Positions 35,865-45,135 of a stretch of 64,000 bases of DNA are shown here, in pieces. Under the pieces are notes generated by a model, which had not been told where the DNA came from, ran no database searches, and saw only the letters and a program-made list of their open reading frames with translations. The stretch is from Paenibacillus guangzhouensis (GTDB lineage Bacteria; Bacillota; Bacilli; Paenibacillales; Paenibacillaceae). The DNA lies in NCBI RefSeq assembly GCF_009363075.1, contig NZ_CP045293.1, forward strand, positions 868,001 through 932,000, read 5' to 3'. Made by a program: the position numbers and the translations under genes. Position 1 is the first letter of the stretch, and each line of letters opens with the position of its first letter.

Positions 35865-36101
35865 ATGTCTAACAACACAGCTATCGTAGAGATTTCTCAA
35901 ACAGCAAGTAAATTCCGTTCTTCGATCGTACTTCAAGCAGAGCACAAGTATATCGACGTTAAAAGTATTCTCGGTCTTTTCACAACTCTTGTGAACAGTC
36001 ATGCTTACGAACTTCACGTTCATGGTCCGGATGAAGAAGAAGCAAGAGCTGCAATGAAAGAAGTATTCGAGAAACACGGTTTGCAAGTAACCGTTGTCTA
36101 A
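35865..36101 (+). CDS. Short HPr-like protein lacking the phospho-histidine (Crh-like)
   Basis: 78 residues against about 88 for HPr. It aligns with HPr from the QTASKF region onward: DVKSILGLFTT matches the VNLKSIMGVMS block with the regulatory serine (S34 here, Ser46 in HPr), and GPDEEEARAAMKEVFEKHGL matches the C-terminal helix. The GIHARPA segment with the catalytic His15 is absent, so it cannot pass phosphate in the PTS. By analogy with Crh it could be a serine-phosphorylated CcpA partner; this is inferred. CGGAGG precedes the ATG, and a terminator follows. Confidence 0.85.
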   Translation: MSNNTAIVEISQTASKFRSSIVLQAEHKYIDVKSILGLFTTLVNSHAYELHVHGPDEEEARAAMKEVFEKHGLQVTVV

Positions 36102-36117
36102 TTGTGACATGTTCATG

Positions 36118-36156
36118 AAAAAAGCGTGCCTTCCGTTATGAAGGGCGCTTTTTTTC
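36118..36156 (+). terminator. Terminator of the HPr-like gene
   Basis: AAAAAGCG..CCTTC pairs with GAAGG.CGCTTTTT with a small internal mismatch, ending in a run of seven T. Confidence 0.85.
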
Positions 36157-36239
36157 TATATTTTCTTGTGTAATAGCTCATAATCGCTTAATATTAGGAT
36201 TAGCAGTATTTGATTTTCGGGCATAGAGGGGGGAGTTAC

Positions 36240-36527
36240 ATGTCTTCATCAGATTTCATGGAACAATTGAATCTAAGAGCTTTGTCTCTGCTTCAGGGAG
36301 ATGCAGATAAAATCGAGAAACTTATTGAAGTTCAGATGGAGAATCTGGCAACCCGCAAGTGTCCTCTGTATGAGGAAGTGCTTGATACGCAAATGTACGG
36401 ATTCTCGCGTGAGGTTGATTTTGCCGTTCGTGCAGGGCTGATTGACGAAGCAGTAGGTAAAGAGATTCTCAGCAAGCTTGAGCGGAACTTAGCAGTCTTA
36501 TACGAGGCGTTAAATGTAAAAGGGTAG
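36240..36527 (+). CDS. ylaN: YlaN family protein (DUF1507)
   Basis: 95 residues, soluble. [19 protein letters not shown] and [28 protein letters not shown] are hallmark YlaN blocks. In Bacillus and Staphylococcus YlaN is needed for growth at low iron and has been linked to the Fur regulator. The ATG at 36240 follows GGGGGGAG. In Bacillus ylaN lies next to ftsW, as here (ftsW is two genes away on the other strand). Confidence 0.92.
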   Translation: MSSSDFMEQLNLRALSLLQGDADKIEKLIEVQMENLATRKCPLYEEVLDTQMYGFSREVDFAVRAGLIDEAVGKEILSKLERNLAVLYEALNVKG

Positions 36528-36556
36528 CTTCCATTATGGAGAGCTACCTTTTTTTT
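36521..36556 (+). terminator. Terminator of ylaN
   Basis: GGGTAGCT pairs with AGCTACC and runs into eight T; the stem overlaps the stop codon. Confidence 0.85.
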
Positions 36557-36588
36557 GTATATTGGATAAGTTCTCGATCTCGCCTCAA

Positions 36589-37650
36589 TTAGACGAGGAA
36601 GAAGGCGACACCCAGGATAATATAGACGAGCATGAGAAGGAAGCCTTCGTACCAGTTGGTCTTGCCATCCTGTGTGATGGACTTGGCGATGATGACAGAC
36701 ACGCCAATCGCTACAAGCTCGATCGTCGTGAAGACAAAATCCATTGGATTCCCGAATAGGAAGCTGACAAATACGAGAACGGGCGCAACGAATAACGCAA
36801 TTTGAAGGCTGCTGCCGACAGCGATTTCGACGGAAGTACCGATCTTGTTCTTAAGCGCCATCATGACAGCGGCACTATGTTCAGCAGCATTGCCGACGAT
36901 CGCGATGACGAAGGCACCAATGAAGAGTTCCGTGAAGCCGAATTGAGCTGAAAATTCATGTAACGTTCCTACAAGCCATTCACTCACTAACGCGACCATG
37001 ACGGTTGCAATCACGAGGAACAGAATAGATGTGGATTTAGACCAAGCAGGCTCTTCATGATGGTCTGGCTCCATCTCCTCTTGATCGGACAGCACATTCT
37101 TATGCGTGACCATGGAGAAGTACAGCCAAAATATATACGCCACAATGAGGACACCAGCAACGATTAAGCTGAGGGTGTTCGTCTCTTCATGGGTGATCAC
37201 CTTCGTACCCGCGAACATGGCAGGAATGAACAAGGCTGCGATTGCCATCAACATAAGGGTACCATTATGTCCAGCAAGCGACACGTTGAATCGCTGCTCT
37301 TTAAATTTCAGTCCGCCAGCAAAAAGACTAAGTCCAAGGACGAGCAGCAGGTTACCGATAATGGCCCCGGTTAAGCTGGCCTTTACCATATCGAACAAGC
37401 CTTCTTTGATCAGGAAAATAGCAATGATCAGCTCTGCAGCATTCCCGAAGGTCGCGTTCAGAAATCCTCCCAGCCGCTGTCCTGCATAGTGTGCAACGCT
37501 CTCTGTAGCTTTACCGAGGAATCCCGCGACGAAAATAATTGATACCGCTGAGATAATAAATTGAATGGTTGAATTCATCCCGGCATAATGAGCAAGCCCG
37601 CTCAATATAAATGTGATAATCAACGCACCGTAAAATAACTTCTGTTTCAA
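36589..37650 (-). CDS. cax: Calcium/proton antiporter (CaCA family)
   Basis: About 353 residues with 10-11 membrane helices in two homologous halves. The cation-binding alpha repeats are GNAAELIIAIFLI and GNAAEHSAAVMMALKNK, separated by an acidic cytoplasmic loop (DQEEMEPDHHEE). This is the ChaA/YfkE group that exports Ca2+. The TTG at 37650 is seven bases after GAGGTG; the GTG at 37659 lies within that site. Confidence 0.92.
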   Translation of the reverse strand: MKQKLFYGALIITFILSGLAHYAGMNSTIQFIISAVSIIFVAGFLGKATESVAHYAGQRLGGFLNATFGNAAELIIAIFLIKEGLFDMVKASLTGAIIGNLLLVLGLSLFAGGLKFKEQRFNVSLAGHNGTLMLMAIAALFIPAMFAGTKVITHEETNTLSLIVAGVLIVAYIFWLYFSMVTHKNVLSDQEEMEPDHHEEPAWSKSTSILFLVIATVMVALVSEWLVGTLHEFSAQFGFTELFIGAFVIAIVGNAAEHSAAVMMALKNKIGTSVEIAVGSSLQIALFVAPVLVFVSFLFGNPMDFVFTTIELVAIGVSVIIAKSITQDGKTNWYEGFLLMLVYIILGVAFFLV

Positions 37651-37793
37651 ACGTTCCACACCTCGATAATTTTTTTCTCTAACTATAAACCAATTTATTC
37701 CTGAAGTAAACCTTACGAATCCGTAATTTGCTTTCGGTCAACAAAGGCATTAAACTATGATTATTATGGTTATTGAAAGGAGAGGACAAGTCC

Positions 37794-38183
37794 ATGACAG
37801 AAGAACTAGTACAATCGGGTGTTATTCGAATTTCTGATGATGTCGTATCTACCATTGCGGGGCTTGCAGCACTCGAGACGCCAGGCATTAGTGCCATGTC
37901 GGGAGGAATCTCGGAAGGCTGGGCGAAGCGATTAACGGGGAAAAATGCGCAGAAAGGCGTGATCGTCGAAGTAGGTCAGCTGGAAGCAGCAATTGATCTG
38001 CGAGTGATCGTCGTGTATGGATCAGCGATCCACCAAGTATGCCGTGATCTTCAACAGAACGTGCGCGAAGCGGTAGAGAACATGACCGGCCTTCATGTCG
38101 TAGAAGTGAATGTGAAGGTGGAAGGGGTAACCTTCCAAGAGGAAGAACAGCAATTGAAAGAAGAGACTCAGAAACTGAAATGA
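37794..38183 (+). CDS. Asp23/Gls24 family envelope stress protein
   Basis: 129 residues. The Asp23 domain is seen from GVIRISDDVVSTIAGLAALE through GISAMSGG, IDLRVIVVYG and VREAVENMTGL to VVEVNVKVEGV, with a charged Glu/Gln tail. Relatives (Bacillus YloU, YqhY; Staphylococcus Asp23) are linked to envelope stress and fatty acid synthesis. ATG at 37794 follows AGGAGAGG. Confidence 0.92.
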   Translation: MTEELVQSGVIRISDDVVSTIAGLAALETPGISAMSGGISEGWAKRLTGKNAQKGVIVEVGQLEAAIDLRVIVVYGSAIHQVCRDLQQNVREAVENMTGLHVVEVNVKVEGVTFQEEEQQLKEETQKLK

Positions 38184-38243
38184 TCCAGTCCATAAGACAC
38201 ATATGATGACGAACGCAGATAGTAATGACGTCGACATAACCTG

Positions 38244-38281
38244 AAAAGACTCCGAAGAGATACGACCTCTCGGAGTCTTTA
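38244..38281. terminator. Terminator between the Gls24 gene and ftsW
   Basis: AAAGACTCCGA.GAG pairs with CTC.TCGGAGTCTTT; short T-runs on both sides, so it can serve both convergent genes. Confidence 0.75.
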
Positions 38282-38287
38282 TTGTTG

Positions 38288-39484
38288 TTAGAGTGTGATG
38301 CGGCGATTTTTCGTAACTTTTGTGCTCGTATCTGGAGGCCGATTGGCTTCTCGCGAGATACTGAGCAATATCCCGATACTGCCGAGCATCATGAAGAGGG
38401 AGGACCCTCCGTAACTGATAAAGGGCAGCGTTACACCAGTAATCGGGATGGTCTGAGAGACTCCGCCGATGTTGATGAACGTCTGAACGGCGATCAATCC
38501 CATGATGCCGACCCCCACGAGCGTTCCGTAGCGATCTGGGCAGCGCAAGGAGACGATCAATCCCCGCCAAATGAAGTAAAGGTAGAAGAGCAAGAACAGC
38601 GCACTTCCGATAAATCCAAATTCCTCACCAATGACGGCAAAAATAAAATCATTGTAGGGGTATGGGAGATAGTGCAGCTTCTGAATGCTCTGTCCAAAGC
38701 CGGCCCCCGTTAATCCCCCATGACCTAATGCCTTGAGTGAATTAATCAGGTGGAAGCCTGTCCCTTGCGGATCTTGCCAGGGGTCGAGGAAGGACGTGAG
38801 CCGTCCTACACGATATCCACCGCTCGAGCCTCCGTTAATTAAGAAATTAATCCCCATTACGATACTGGCGCCGACGGCAAGAACAGCGATACAGGCGAAG
38901 ATATGCTTCAAATTCGCTCCGCCTGCAATAATGATGATACCGGAACACGCCACTAGGATCAGACAAGAACCTAAATCCGGCTGAAGCATGATTAATCCGG
39001 CGACAAACCCGACAATGAGCATGACGGGAAAGAAGCCCTTCTTGAAATCGCGGAATGTCTCACCTTTCTTGGAGATGAGCGCCGCGAGATATAGAATCGT
39101 TGTAATCTTAGCAAGTTCTGTCGGCTGTACCCCGAGGGAACCGATCCCAAACCAACTGCGAGCTCCGTTACGGCTCTCACCGACGTAAGGTACGAGTGCG
39201 AGTAATATGATGGTCAGTATGAAGAACGGAATAAACAGCTTCTTATATTTCTCATATCGTATATTCATGGCAATCATCATTGCGAAGAACCCAAGACCTG
39301 CCCACATTAACTGCTTCTTGACAAAGAATAAGGAATCGTAATGGTAGTTCTTGTTGATGACTGCAATGCTGGAGCTGGCGCTAAAGACCATAACAAGTCC
39401 GAAGCCAACAAGCAGAACCGTGAGAATTAATAACTGAAAATCCGGCGCACCTCGTCGTTTTGTTTGAGATTGTTTATCTTTCAT
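38288..39484 (-). CDS. ftsW: FtsW/RodA/SpoVE family peptidoglycan glycosyltransferase
   Basis: SEDS-family lipid II polymerase, 398 residues with about ten membrane helices. Motifs: SASSSIAV after helix 1, RSWFGIGSLGVQPTELAK, QPDLGS, the conserved loop LPYPYNDFIFAVIGEEFG and the end GVTLPFISYGGSS. The ylaN neighbourhood points to FtsW, the septal member. The ribosome binding site is poor and the upstream yugN stop is 12 bp away, so translation is probably coupled. Confidence 0.9.
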   Translation of the reverse strand: MKDKQSQTKRRGAPDFQLLILTVLLVGFGLVMVFSASSSIAVINKNYHYDSLFFVKKQLMWAGLGFFAMMIAMNIRYEKYKKLFIPFFILTIILLALVPYVGESRNGARSWFGIGSLGVQPTELAKITTILYLAALISKKGETFRDFKKGFFPVMLIVGFVAGLIMLQPDLGSCLILVACSGIIIIAGGANLKHIFACIAVLAVGASIVMGINFLINGGSSGGYRVGRLTSFLDPWQDPQGTGFHLINSLKALGHGGLTGAGFGQSIQKLHYLPYPYNDFIFAVIGEEFGFIGSALFLLFYLYFIWRGLIVSLRCPDRYGTLVGVGIMGLIAVQTFINIGGVSQTIPITGVTLPFISYGGSSLFMMLGSIGILLSISREANRPPDTSTKVTKNRRITL

Positions 39485-39496
39485 CTGATCGTCCGA

Positions 39497-39844
39497 TTAG
39501 GCTTCGAGATTACGTTTAAGCTGCTCGATTTTCTGTTCGGCCGCACTGACGAACGACGCTGGAATTGGCGTTTCATAATCAAGACCATGAGGGAAGGTTG
39601 TTATGCCCATATATACCGCTTCAATGGCAAGAATCGCGTCTGGATTCTCTAGTTTTCCCTCGACTGCACGTGTATTGATACGTAAGTAATATTCTTTGTT
39701 ATTTTTTTTATCTTCCATTTTGAAATCGTATGTAGCGCGTGTGTATTCCCACTGCCAACGAACAAAACCTAATTTTTCTGCTGTTTCATCTAAATAGGCC
39801 AAGTCGCTTTTGAGACCGATTAAGCCTGAATTTTCAAATATCAT
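39497..39844 (-). CDS. yugN: YugN-like family protein
   Basis: 115 residues, soluble. RWQWEYTRATYDFKM, EYYLRINTRAVEG and the GITTFPHGLDYE block mark the YugN family; the C-terminus AAEQKIEQLKRNL is helical. Function is not known. AAGGAGGATATTTAACG precedes the ATG. It is upstream of ftsW in a two-gene operon. Confidence 0.88.
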   Translation of the reverse strand: MIFENSGLIGLKSDLAYLDETAEKLGFVRWQWEYTRATYDFKMEDKKNNKEYYLRINTRAVEGKLENPDAILAIEAVYMGITTFPHGLDYETPIPASFVSAAEQKIEQLKRNLEA

Positions 39845-40074
39845 CGTTAAATATCCTCCTTAAGTTGACTAAGCCTCCAAAATTAATTCAATATTCATGA
39901 TAGTATGTTTCCTAATGATACGCAAGCCTTCCCTTCGAAGAGTTGGGTGAAAATGGTTATGAACTTTTTGTGAAATTTAGGTAGACAATCGGTCTCGAAT
40001 TGAGGAAAATGATAGAAATAAACAAGGAAACCATGGGATAGTTGATTATATACATATCAGGGAGGGTTGTTTGC

Positions 40075-41256
40075 ATGGAGATACGATTTCATGAAGAGGT
40101 ATTATTGAATATCTTTACATCTATGGTAGAGTGGCGTAGATATTTGCATATGAACCCTGAACTTTCTTATAAAGAAGCTAAAACTGCGCAGTTCGTAGCT
40201 GAACGACTCAGCGCATGGGGTATTGAGGTAAAGACGGGTGTCGGCGGGCATGGCGTTGTCGGCACGCTCCGCGGAGATCTTCCTGGCAAGACGGTGGCAC
40301 TGCGGGCGGATATGGATGCGCTGCCGATTCAAGATGAGAAGACGTGTGACTATGCTTCAACAGTATCCGGTGTGATGCATGCTTGCGGGCACGATGGACA
40401 TACATCCACATTGCTCGGAATTGCAAGTTACTACAGTCAGCATCGGGACATGATTCGCGGTGAGCTGCGGTTTATTTTTCAGCCAGCGGAAGAGACTTGT
40501 CCAGGCGGCGCGATTCAGATGATTGAAGCGGGTGTGCTCGAGGGCGTCGATGTCATATATGGCGTTCATCTCTGGACACCGATTGCAGTAGGGAAGACGG
40601 CGAGTGTCGCAGGGCCGCTATGGGCAGCAGCAGATGAATTCTTCATTGAGATTGAAGGGCGTGGCGGACATGGCGGCGTACCCCATGTGACGGTTGATAG
40701 TGTGCTCGTCGGGGCGGCTCTCGTTATGAATCTGCAGACGATCGTTAGCCGTTCGGTGGATCCGCTTGATTCGGCAGTGGTCACCGTGGGGTCGATGCAA
40801 GCGGGGACGATGCAGAATATCATTGCGGAACGATGCTCGATCATGGGGACGGCTCGAACTTTTAATGATGCAACACGCAGCTTGATTCGGCGTAGGATTG
40901 AGACGATTGTCGAGCAGACCTGTGCGATGTATGGCGCGAATGTGCATCTCAATTACATGATGGGATATCCGCCGCTTGTGAATGATGCAGTAGAAACAGA
41001 GCGTTATCAACGCGTCGCGACACAAATATTCGGTGAAGAGCAGACGATGGTAGCGCCTAAAATGATGCCTGCAGAAGATTTTGCTTATTATTTGCAGCGT
41101 GTGCCGGGATGCTTCATTCTGGTCGGCGCCGGCAACGAGGAGAAGGGGATGCATTATCCGCATCATCATCCACGCTTTGATTTCGACGAACAGGCCATGT
41201 ATACTGCGGCCAAATTATTAATTCATCTTGCTGCGGACGCGATGATCCATGAATGA
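40075..41256 (+). CDS. M20 family amidohydrolase (N-acyl amino acid/peptide type)
   Basis: 393 residues, cytoplasmic metal-dependent hydrolase of the M20D group (hippurate hydrolase, IAA-amino acid hydrolase, N-acetyldiaminopimelate deacetylase). Metal-binding motifs: RADMDALP, MHACGHDGHTS, QPAEE and HHHPRFDFDE; the lid domain has GRGGHGGVPH. Starts after GGGAGGGTTGTTTGC at ATG 40075. Exact substrate cannot be told from the sequence. Confidence 0.9.
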   Translation: MEIRFHEEVLLNIFTSMVEWRRYLHMNPELSYKEAKTAQFVAERLSAWGIEVKTGVGGHGVVGTLRGDLPGKTVALRADMDALPIQDEKTCDYASTVSGVMHACGHDGHTSTLLGIASYYSQHRDMIRGELRFIFQPAEETCPGGAIQMIEAGVLEGVDVIYGVHLWTPIAVGKTASVAGPLWAAADEFFIEIEGRGGHGGVPHVTVDSVLVGAALVMNLQTIVSRSVDPLDSAVVTVGSMQAGTMQNIIAERCSIMGTARTFNDATRSLIRRRIETIVEQTCAMYGANVHLNYMMGYPPLVNDAVETERYQRVATQIFGEEQTMVAPKMMPAEDFAYYLQRVPGCFILVGAGNEEKGMHYPHHHPRFDFDEQAMYTAAKLLIHLAADAMIHE

Positions 41257-41308
41257 ACCAGGGCTCAATTGGAAAAAATGTAGACGAATATGAGATAATG
41301 CATAGGAT

Positions 41309-41334
41309 ACGGCTTGCGCTGCAAGCCGTTTTTC
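41309..41334 (+). terminator. Terminator of the amidohydrolase gene
   Basis: ACGGCTTGC and GCAAGCCGT pair perfectly around GCT, followed by five T. Confidence 0.85.
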
Positions 41335-41364
41335 GTTAGTTGTTCGGAAGGAGGGCTCGAATTG

Positions 41365-43065
41365 ATGCATGATCAGACCAATCGGCCATGTATTGTTCAA
41401 TCAGATTTAACGGTGCTATTGGAGACGGAGCATCCATCATCTCAGGAAGCGAAGGAACTGCTATTTCATATTGCAGAGCTGCTCAAAAGCCCTGCAAATA
41501 TACATACATATCGAATGACTTCATTATCTTTATGGAACGCTGCATCAACGGGAATGACACCAGATGTGGTGATCCAAGAATTAAGACGATTCGCCAAATG
41601 GGATGTTCCAGCCAAAGTACAACAGCAAATCAAGCTCTGGATGGGACGATACGGCAGCTTAAAGCTGGAGTTGTACGACGAAGAATTAAGGCTGTGTGCA
41701 GCGGACGAGACAATTATCGATGAATTTATTGCGGAGCGAAGTCTTCAGCCGTACATCGAAGCGCGGTTGGATTCGATGACGGTTCAGCTTAAGCGACATG
41801 CCCGAGGACTAATGAAACAGGAATTAACGCGTCTTGGCTATCCTGTCCTAGATGCCATAGGCTTTCATGAAGGGAAGGCATTGCCTATCGGGTTCAATCG
41901 GGGTGATGTAGGAGGCTGCATGTTTGCGCTGCGACCTTATCAGGAACAGGCCGTGCAGGCGTTTAAAGGTGAAATCGGAGGCGGTTATGGAGGCAGCGGC
42001 GTTGTTGTATTGCCTTGTGGTGCCGGGAAGACGGTTGTTGGAATGGCTGTCATGGAACAATTTCAATGTGAGACGCTCATTCTGACGACGAATGTGACAT
42101 CCGTACAGCAGTGGAAAGCGGAGATTATGAGCAAGACATCACTTAAAGAAGAAGACATTGGCGAGTATACGGGTTCAACGAAAGTCGTTAAACCTGTGAC
42201 AATCGCAACCTATCAAATTTTGACCCATCGGAAGCAGAAAGGCGATCCATTTGTGCATATGCAATTGTTCCAAGAGCGCGATTGGGGGCTTATCGTCTAT
42301 GATGAAGTGCATTTGCTTCCAGCACCGGTATTTCGGGCAACAGCGGATATTCAAGCAACACGCAGGCTTGGACTGACTGCAACCTTGGTCCGTGAAGATG
42401 GATGTGAGAAGGATGTCTTCTCACTCATTGGCCCGAAACGATATGAATTGCCGTGGAAAGAATTGGAGCAACAAGGATGGATAGCTACCGTACATTGTTG
42501 TGAGATACGTGTGCCACTCAATACACCGCATCTCGAACAATACTGGCGAGCGGATGCCAAGAGTAAATTCCGAATCGCTGGGGAGAATCCTGCCAAGATG
42601 GATGTGATCCATGAGCTGCTTAAGCGTCATGAAGGAAAGCCTACATTAATAATAGGGCAATACCTGGATCAACTGGCGGACATTGCAGCCGAGCTTCAAG
42701 CCCCGTTGATGACTGGAACGACACCGCAAGGAAAGCGTCAGGAGCTCTATGATGGGTTTAAACGCGGAGAGATTCCGCTGCTCGTCGTCTCTAAAATTGC
42801 GAACTTTGCAGTCGATTTGCCTGATGCTGCTGTTGCGATTCAAGTGTCTGGTAGTTATGGATCGAGGCAAGAAGAGGCGCAGCGCTTAGGACGTATTCTA
42901 AGGCCCAAAGCAGGAGATAATACCGCGTATTTCTATACGATCGTATCGAGTGATACGAAAGAGCAGGAATTCGCGCTTAAACGACAATTGTTCCTTGTGG
43001 AGCAAGGATATTTGTATGACATTCAGAATGTATCCAGTATGGCGAAGGAGGCAGCGGCAACGTGA
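41365..43065 (+). CDS. XPB/ERCC3-type DNA helicase
   Basis: Superfamily 2, 3'-5' DNA helicase, 566 residues. After an N-terminal region of about 200 residues come Walker A LPCGAGKT (~219), motif II DEVH (~313), GLTATLVREDG with the XPB-typical RED element, and motif VI EEAQRLGRILRP. These are diagnostic of XPB rather than other SF2 helicases. The ATG at 41365 follows GGAAGGAGGG; a TTG at 41362 is possible. The next gene overlaps it (GTGA), the same pairing as Mycobacterium Rv0861c/Rv0862c. A role in DNA repair or transcription-coupled processes is inferred. Confidence 0.92.
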   Translation: MHDQTNRPCIVQSDLTVLLETEHPSSQEAKELLFHIAELLKSPANIHTYRMTSLSLWNAASTGMTPDVVIQELRRFAKWDVPAKVQQQIKLWMGRYGSLKLELYDEELRLCAADETIIDEFIAERSLQPYIEARLDSMTVQLKRHARGLMKQELTRLGYPVLDAIGFHEGKALPIGFNRGDVGGCMFALRPYQEQAVQAFKGEIGGGYGGSGVVVLPCGAGKTVVGMAVMEQFQCETLILTTNVTSVQQWKAEIMSKTSLKEEDIGEYTGSTKVVKPVTIATYQILTHRKQKGDPFVHMQLFQERDWGLIVYDEVHLLPAPVFRATADIQATRRLGLTATLVREDGCEKDVFSLIGPKRYELPWKELEQQGWIATVHCCEIRVPLNTPHLEQYWRADAKSKFRIAGENPAKMDVIHELLKRHEGKPTLIIGQYLDQLADIAAELQAPLMTGTTPQGKRQELYDGFKRGEIPLLVVSKIANFAVDLPDAAVAIQVSGSYGSRQEEAQRLGRILRPKAGDNTAYFYTIVSSDTKEQEFALKRQLFLVEQGYLYDIQNVSSMAKEAAAT

Positions 43066-45059
43066 ATACGCAGGAGATTGCATCCAAATTATCGGAATCG
43101 GATCTGCATACGTATCAACCAGCATTAGAGGCTGCACGAAGCCATGCTGCTTTATCGTTCCTATTGGAGCAGCTCCCTCAGATAGCGCTTGAGACGCTGG
43201 ATGTTATTTTAAAACAGGTCGGCACGCAATCCTTCGAACTGCCGCAGCTTACGAAGCTTGCAGGAACGACGGTGAGCGGCGCGTCACTGCGCGTAGGCGT
43301 GCACGAATTACGGCGGCATGGGTTGATCTATGCGGTTCGCAAGGCGTGGGGAGATCAATTGTTTTTTATTCCGACAGATTTATATGCGCCGCTGCAGCAT
43401 CTTCGGTTGCCGCTTGAGCTGCAGCCTGTTCATGTGAATCCTTCGGATCTTACAATGACTCATGAAGCTGGAAGAGGGCTCGCATATGAATTATTCTACA
43501 TGCTGGCAACCATTGCGAAGAACGGCGCTCCACTCACGGCTAAAGGGACATTGCATAAGAATCATATCCAGAAAATGCTGACTTCACTCCAGATCACCGT
43601 TCGTGATCTCGTTCCGCTTCAATTGCAATATCCCCATCCAGATACGTTGCCATCTTCCATAGCATTGGTGCTCGACTGTGGGTTCCGCTTCGGGTTGCTG
43701 CGCAAAACGCCAGAAGCTTATGAACTTGAGCATGACAAGCTGTTCCTATGGCTGTCGCAGCCTCAGATTACGATGCAGCAGCGACTATGGCAGCTATGGC
43801 TCACCGTTCAACCTTTCCCCGAGAGATGGATCCAACAATGCATGGTTGCGATGGCGTGCGCATCCTATGAACTGGATGCTTGGTACACGGTAAGTTCGTT
43901 CTCCGGCTGGATCGAACGGCATCGTATCGATGCGAAGAAATACAGCTCTCGGCAAGAAATTGAGGATTTGATCCAAGATTGGCTGGCTGTCCTGTGTGCT
44001 TTTGGTTGGGCAGAGCTTAGTACCGCACACGATGGGGAACGTTTATTTCGATATACGCTTCCGTCAGGGCTGGAGCGAATACCTTATGCTGATTATGAAT
44101 TACAAGATGAGTATAAGCCGCTGATGGACGGGAAGTTCTATGTACAGCCTGATCTGGAGATTATTGTGCCGCCCGATGTCTCTTTCCTTACGCGATGGGA
44201 ATTGGAATGCTGTGCGGATTTGATTCGTTCAGACCAGGTTGCTGTGTATCGATTAACCAAAGATAGCTATATGCGAGCTGTCGATCAAGGACGTTCAGTA
44301 CAAGATCTGATTGATTTTCTGGGACAAAAGTCCTTATCTGGTCTCCCGGAATCGGTCAGAGCCACCTTAGAGCATTGGCGACAACAATATGGCAGAGTCT
44401 ATTTATCAGAAGTTGTGCTGCTTCGGTGCGAAGATGCGGAAATGGCCCAGCGTATCCAGGGGATGGCGCAGCTTTTGCCACAGATTATCCCCATTGGCGC
44501 GTTTGATTTCATCGTTCCATCCGATCAAGTGGATGCGCTTCGATCGACGCTTGATAAAGCCGGGATTACGCCAAGAAGGCAAATCGAGTCCTCTGCGAAT
44601 ACGGAGTCGATGACGAAGATTGGATTTGCACGATTTAATCGCGTGACGAGTGATGTTATGGGGAGTGGTGAAGGCGAGGACGAATCACTTCAATTATTAA
44701 ATCAAGGGTATATTTATACCCAGCAGAACGTTCAATATTATGATCTGGATACTTCCCTACCTTCAAGGGAAGAACTCTTCCCGGAAATTGCCCGAATCTC
44801 TCCGATGTGGCTGCAACAATTGCGTGCATATCATACGTCTACCATGAAAGAGATTATCGAACGTGCAATGGCATGGCAGACCTACATCAGGCTGGGGAAT
44901 AAGACGGAATCGATTGTCATATTACCGCACCAAGTATGGTTGAACGGAGGCGCATGGCACCTGAAGGGATTTATCGCTGGACAAGCAGATCGCGGCGTCC
45001 AAGAGGTCTCTAGTGATACATGGGATCAGATTCAACTCATTCTACCAACAATAAACTAA
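43062..45059 (+). CDS. Helicase-associated protein, partner of XPB (Helicase_C_3)
   Basis: 665 residues without helicase motifs of its own. The C-terminal third (YVQPDLEIIVPPDVSF, LECCADLIRSDQVAVYRLTKDS, VQDLIDFLGQKSLSGLP) resembles the XPB/Ssl2 conserved domain called Helicase_C_3; the N-terminal part looks like repeated winged-helix segments (TKLAGTTVSGASLRVGVHELRRHGLI). GTG start overlaps the XPB stop, so the two are made together. No nuclease motif could be identified, so it is not obviously a Bax1-type nuclease. Confidence 0.8.
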   Translation: MNTQEIASKLSESDLHTYQPALEAARSHAALSFLLEQLPQIALETLDVILKQVGTQSFELPQLTKLAGTTVSGASLRVGVHELRRHGLIYAVRKAWGDQLFFIPTDLYAPLQHLRLPLELQPVHVNPSDLTMTHEAGRGLAYELFYMLATIAKNGAPLTAKGTLHKNHIQKMLTSLQITVRDLVPLQLQYPHPDTLPSSIALVLDCGFRFGLLRKTPEAYELEHDKLFLWLSQPQITMQQRLWQLWLTVQPFPERWIQQCMVAMACASYELDAWYTVSSFSGWIERHRIDAKKYSSRQEIEDLIQDWLAVLCAFGWAELSTAHDGERLFRYTLPSGLERIPYADYELQDEYKPLMDGKFYVQPDLEIIVPPDVSFLTRWELECCADLIRSDQVAVYRLTKDSYMRAVDQGRSVQDLIDFLGQKSLSGLPESVRATLEHWRQQYGRVYLSEVVLLRCEDAEMAQRIQGMAQLLPQIIPIGAFDFIVPSDQVDALRSTLDKAGITPRRQIESSANTESMTKIGFARFNRVTSDVMGSGEGEDESLQLLNQGYIYTQQNVQYYDLDTSLPSREELFPEIARISPMWLQQLRAYHTSTMKEIIERAMAWQTYIRLGNKTESIVILPHQVWLNGGAWHLKGFIAGQADRGVQEVSSDTWDQIQLILPTIN

Positions 45060-45135
45060 ATTTAAGGTTCATTGCAGATCATTTCATGGTATGATAGAGA
45101 AGAGCGATAAATTTAATAGAAAGAAGTTGAAATTC

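Noticed and set aside
38022-38570. A 182-codon minus-strand frame across the Gls24 and ftsW ends
   Set aside because: It overlaps two genes with recognised motifs and the terminator between them; no family resemblance.
40618-41169. A 183-codon minus-strand frame within the amidohydrolase gene
   Set aside because: Antisense to a gene with intact M20 metal motifs; no start signals.
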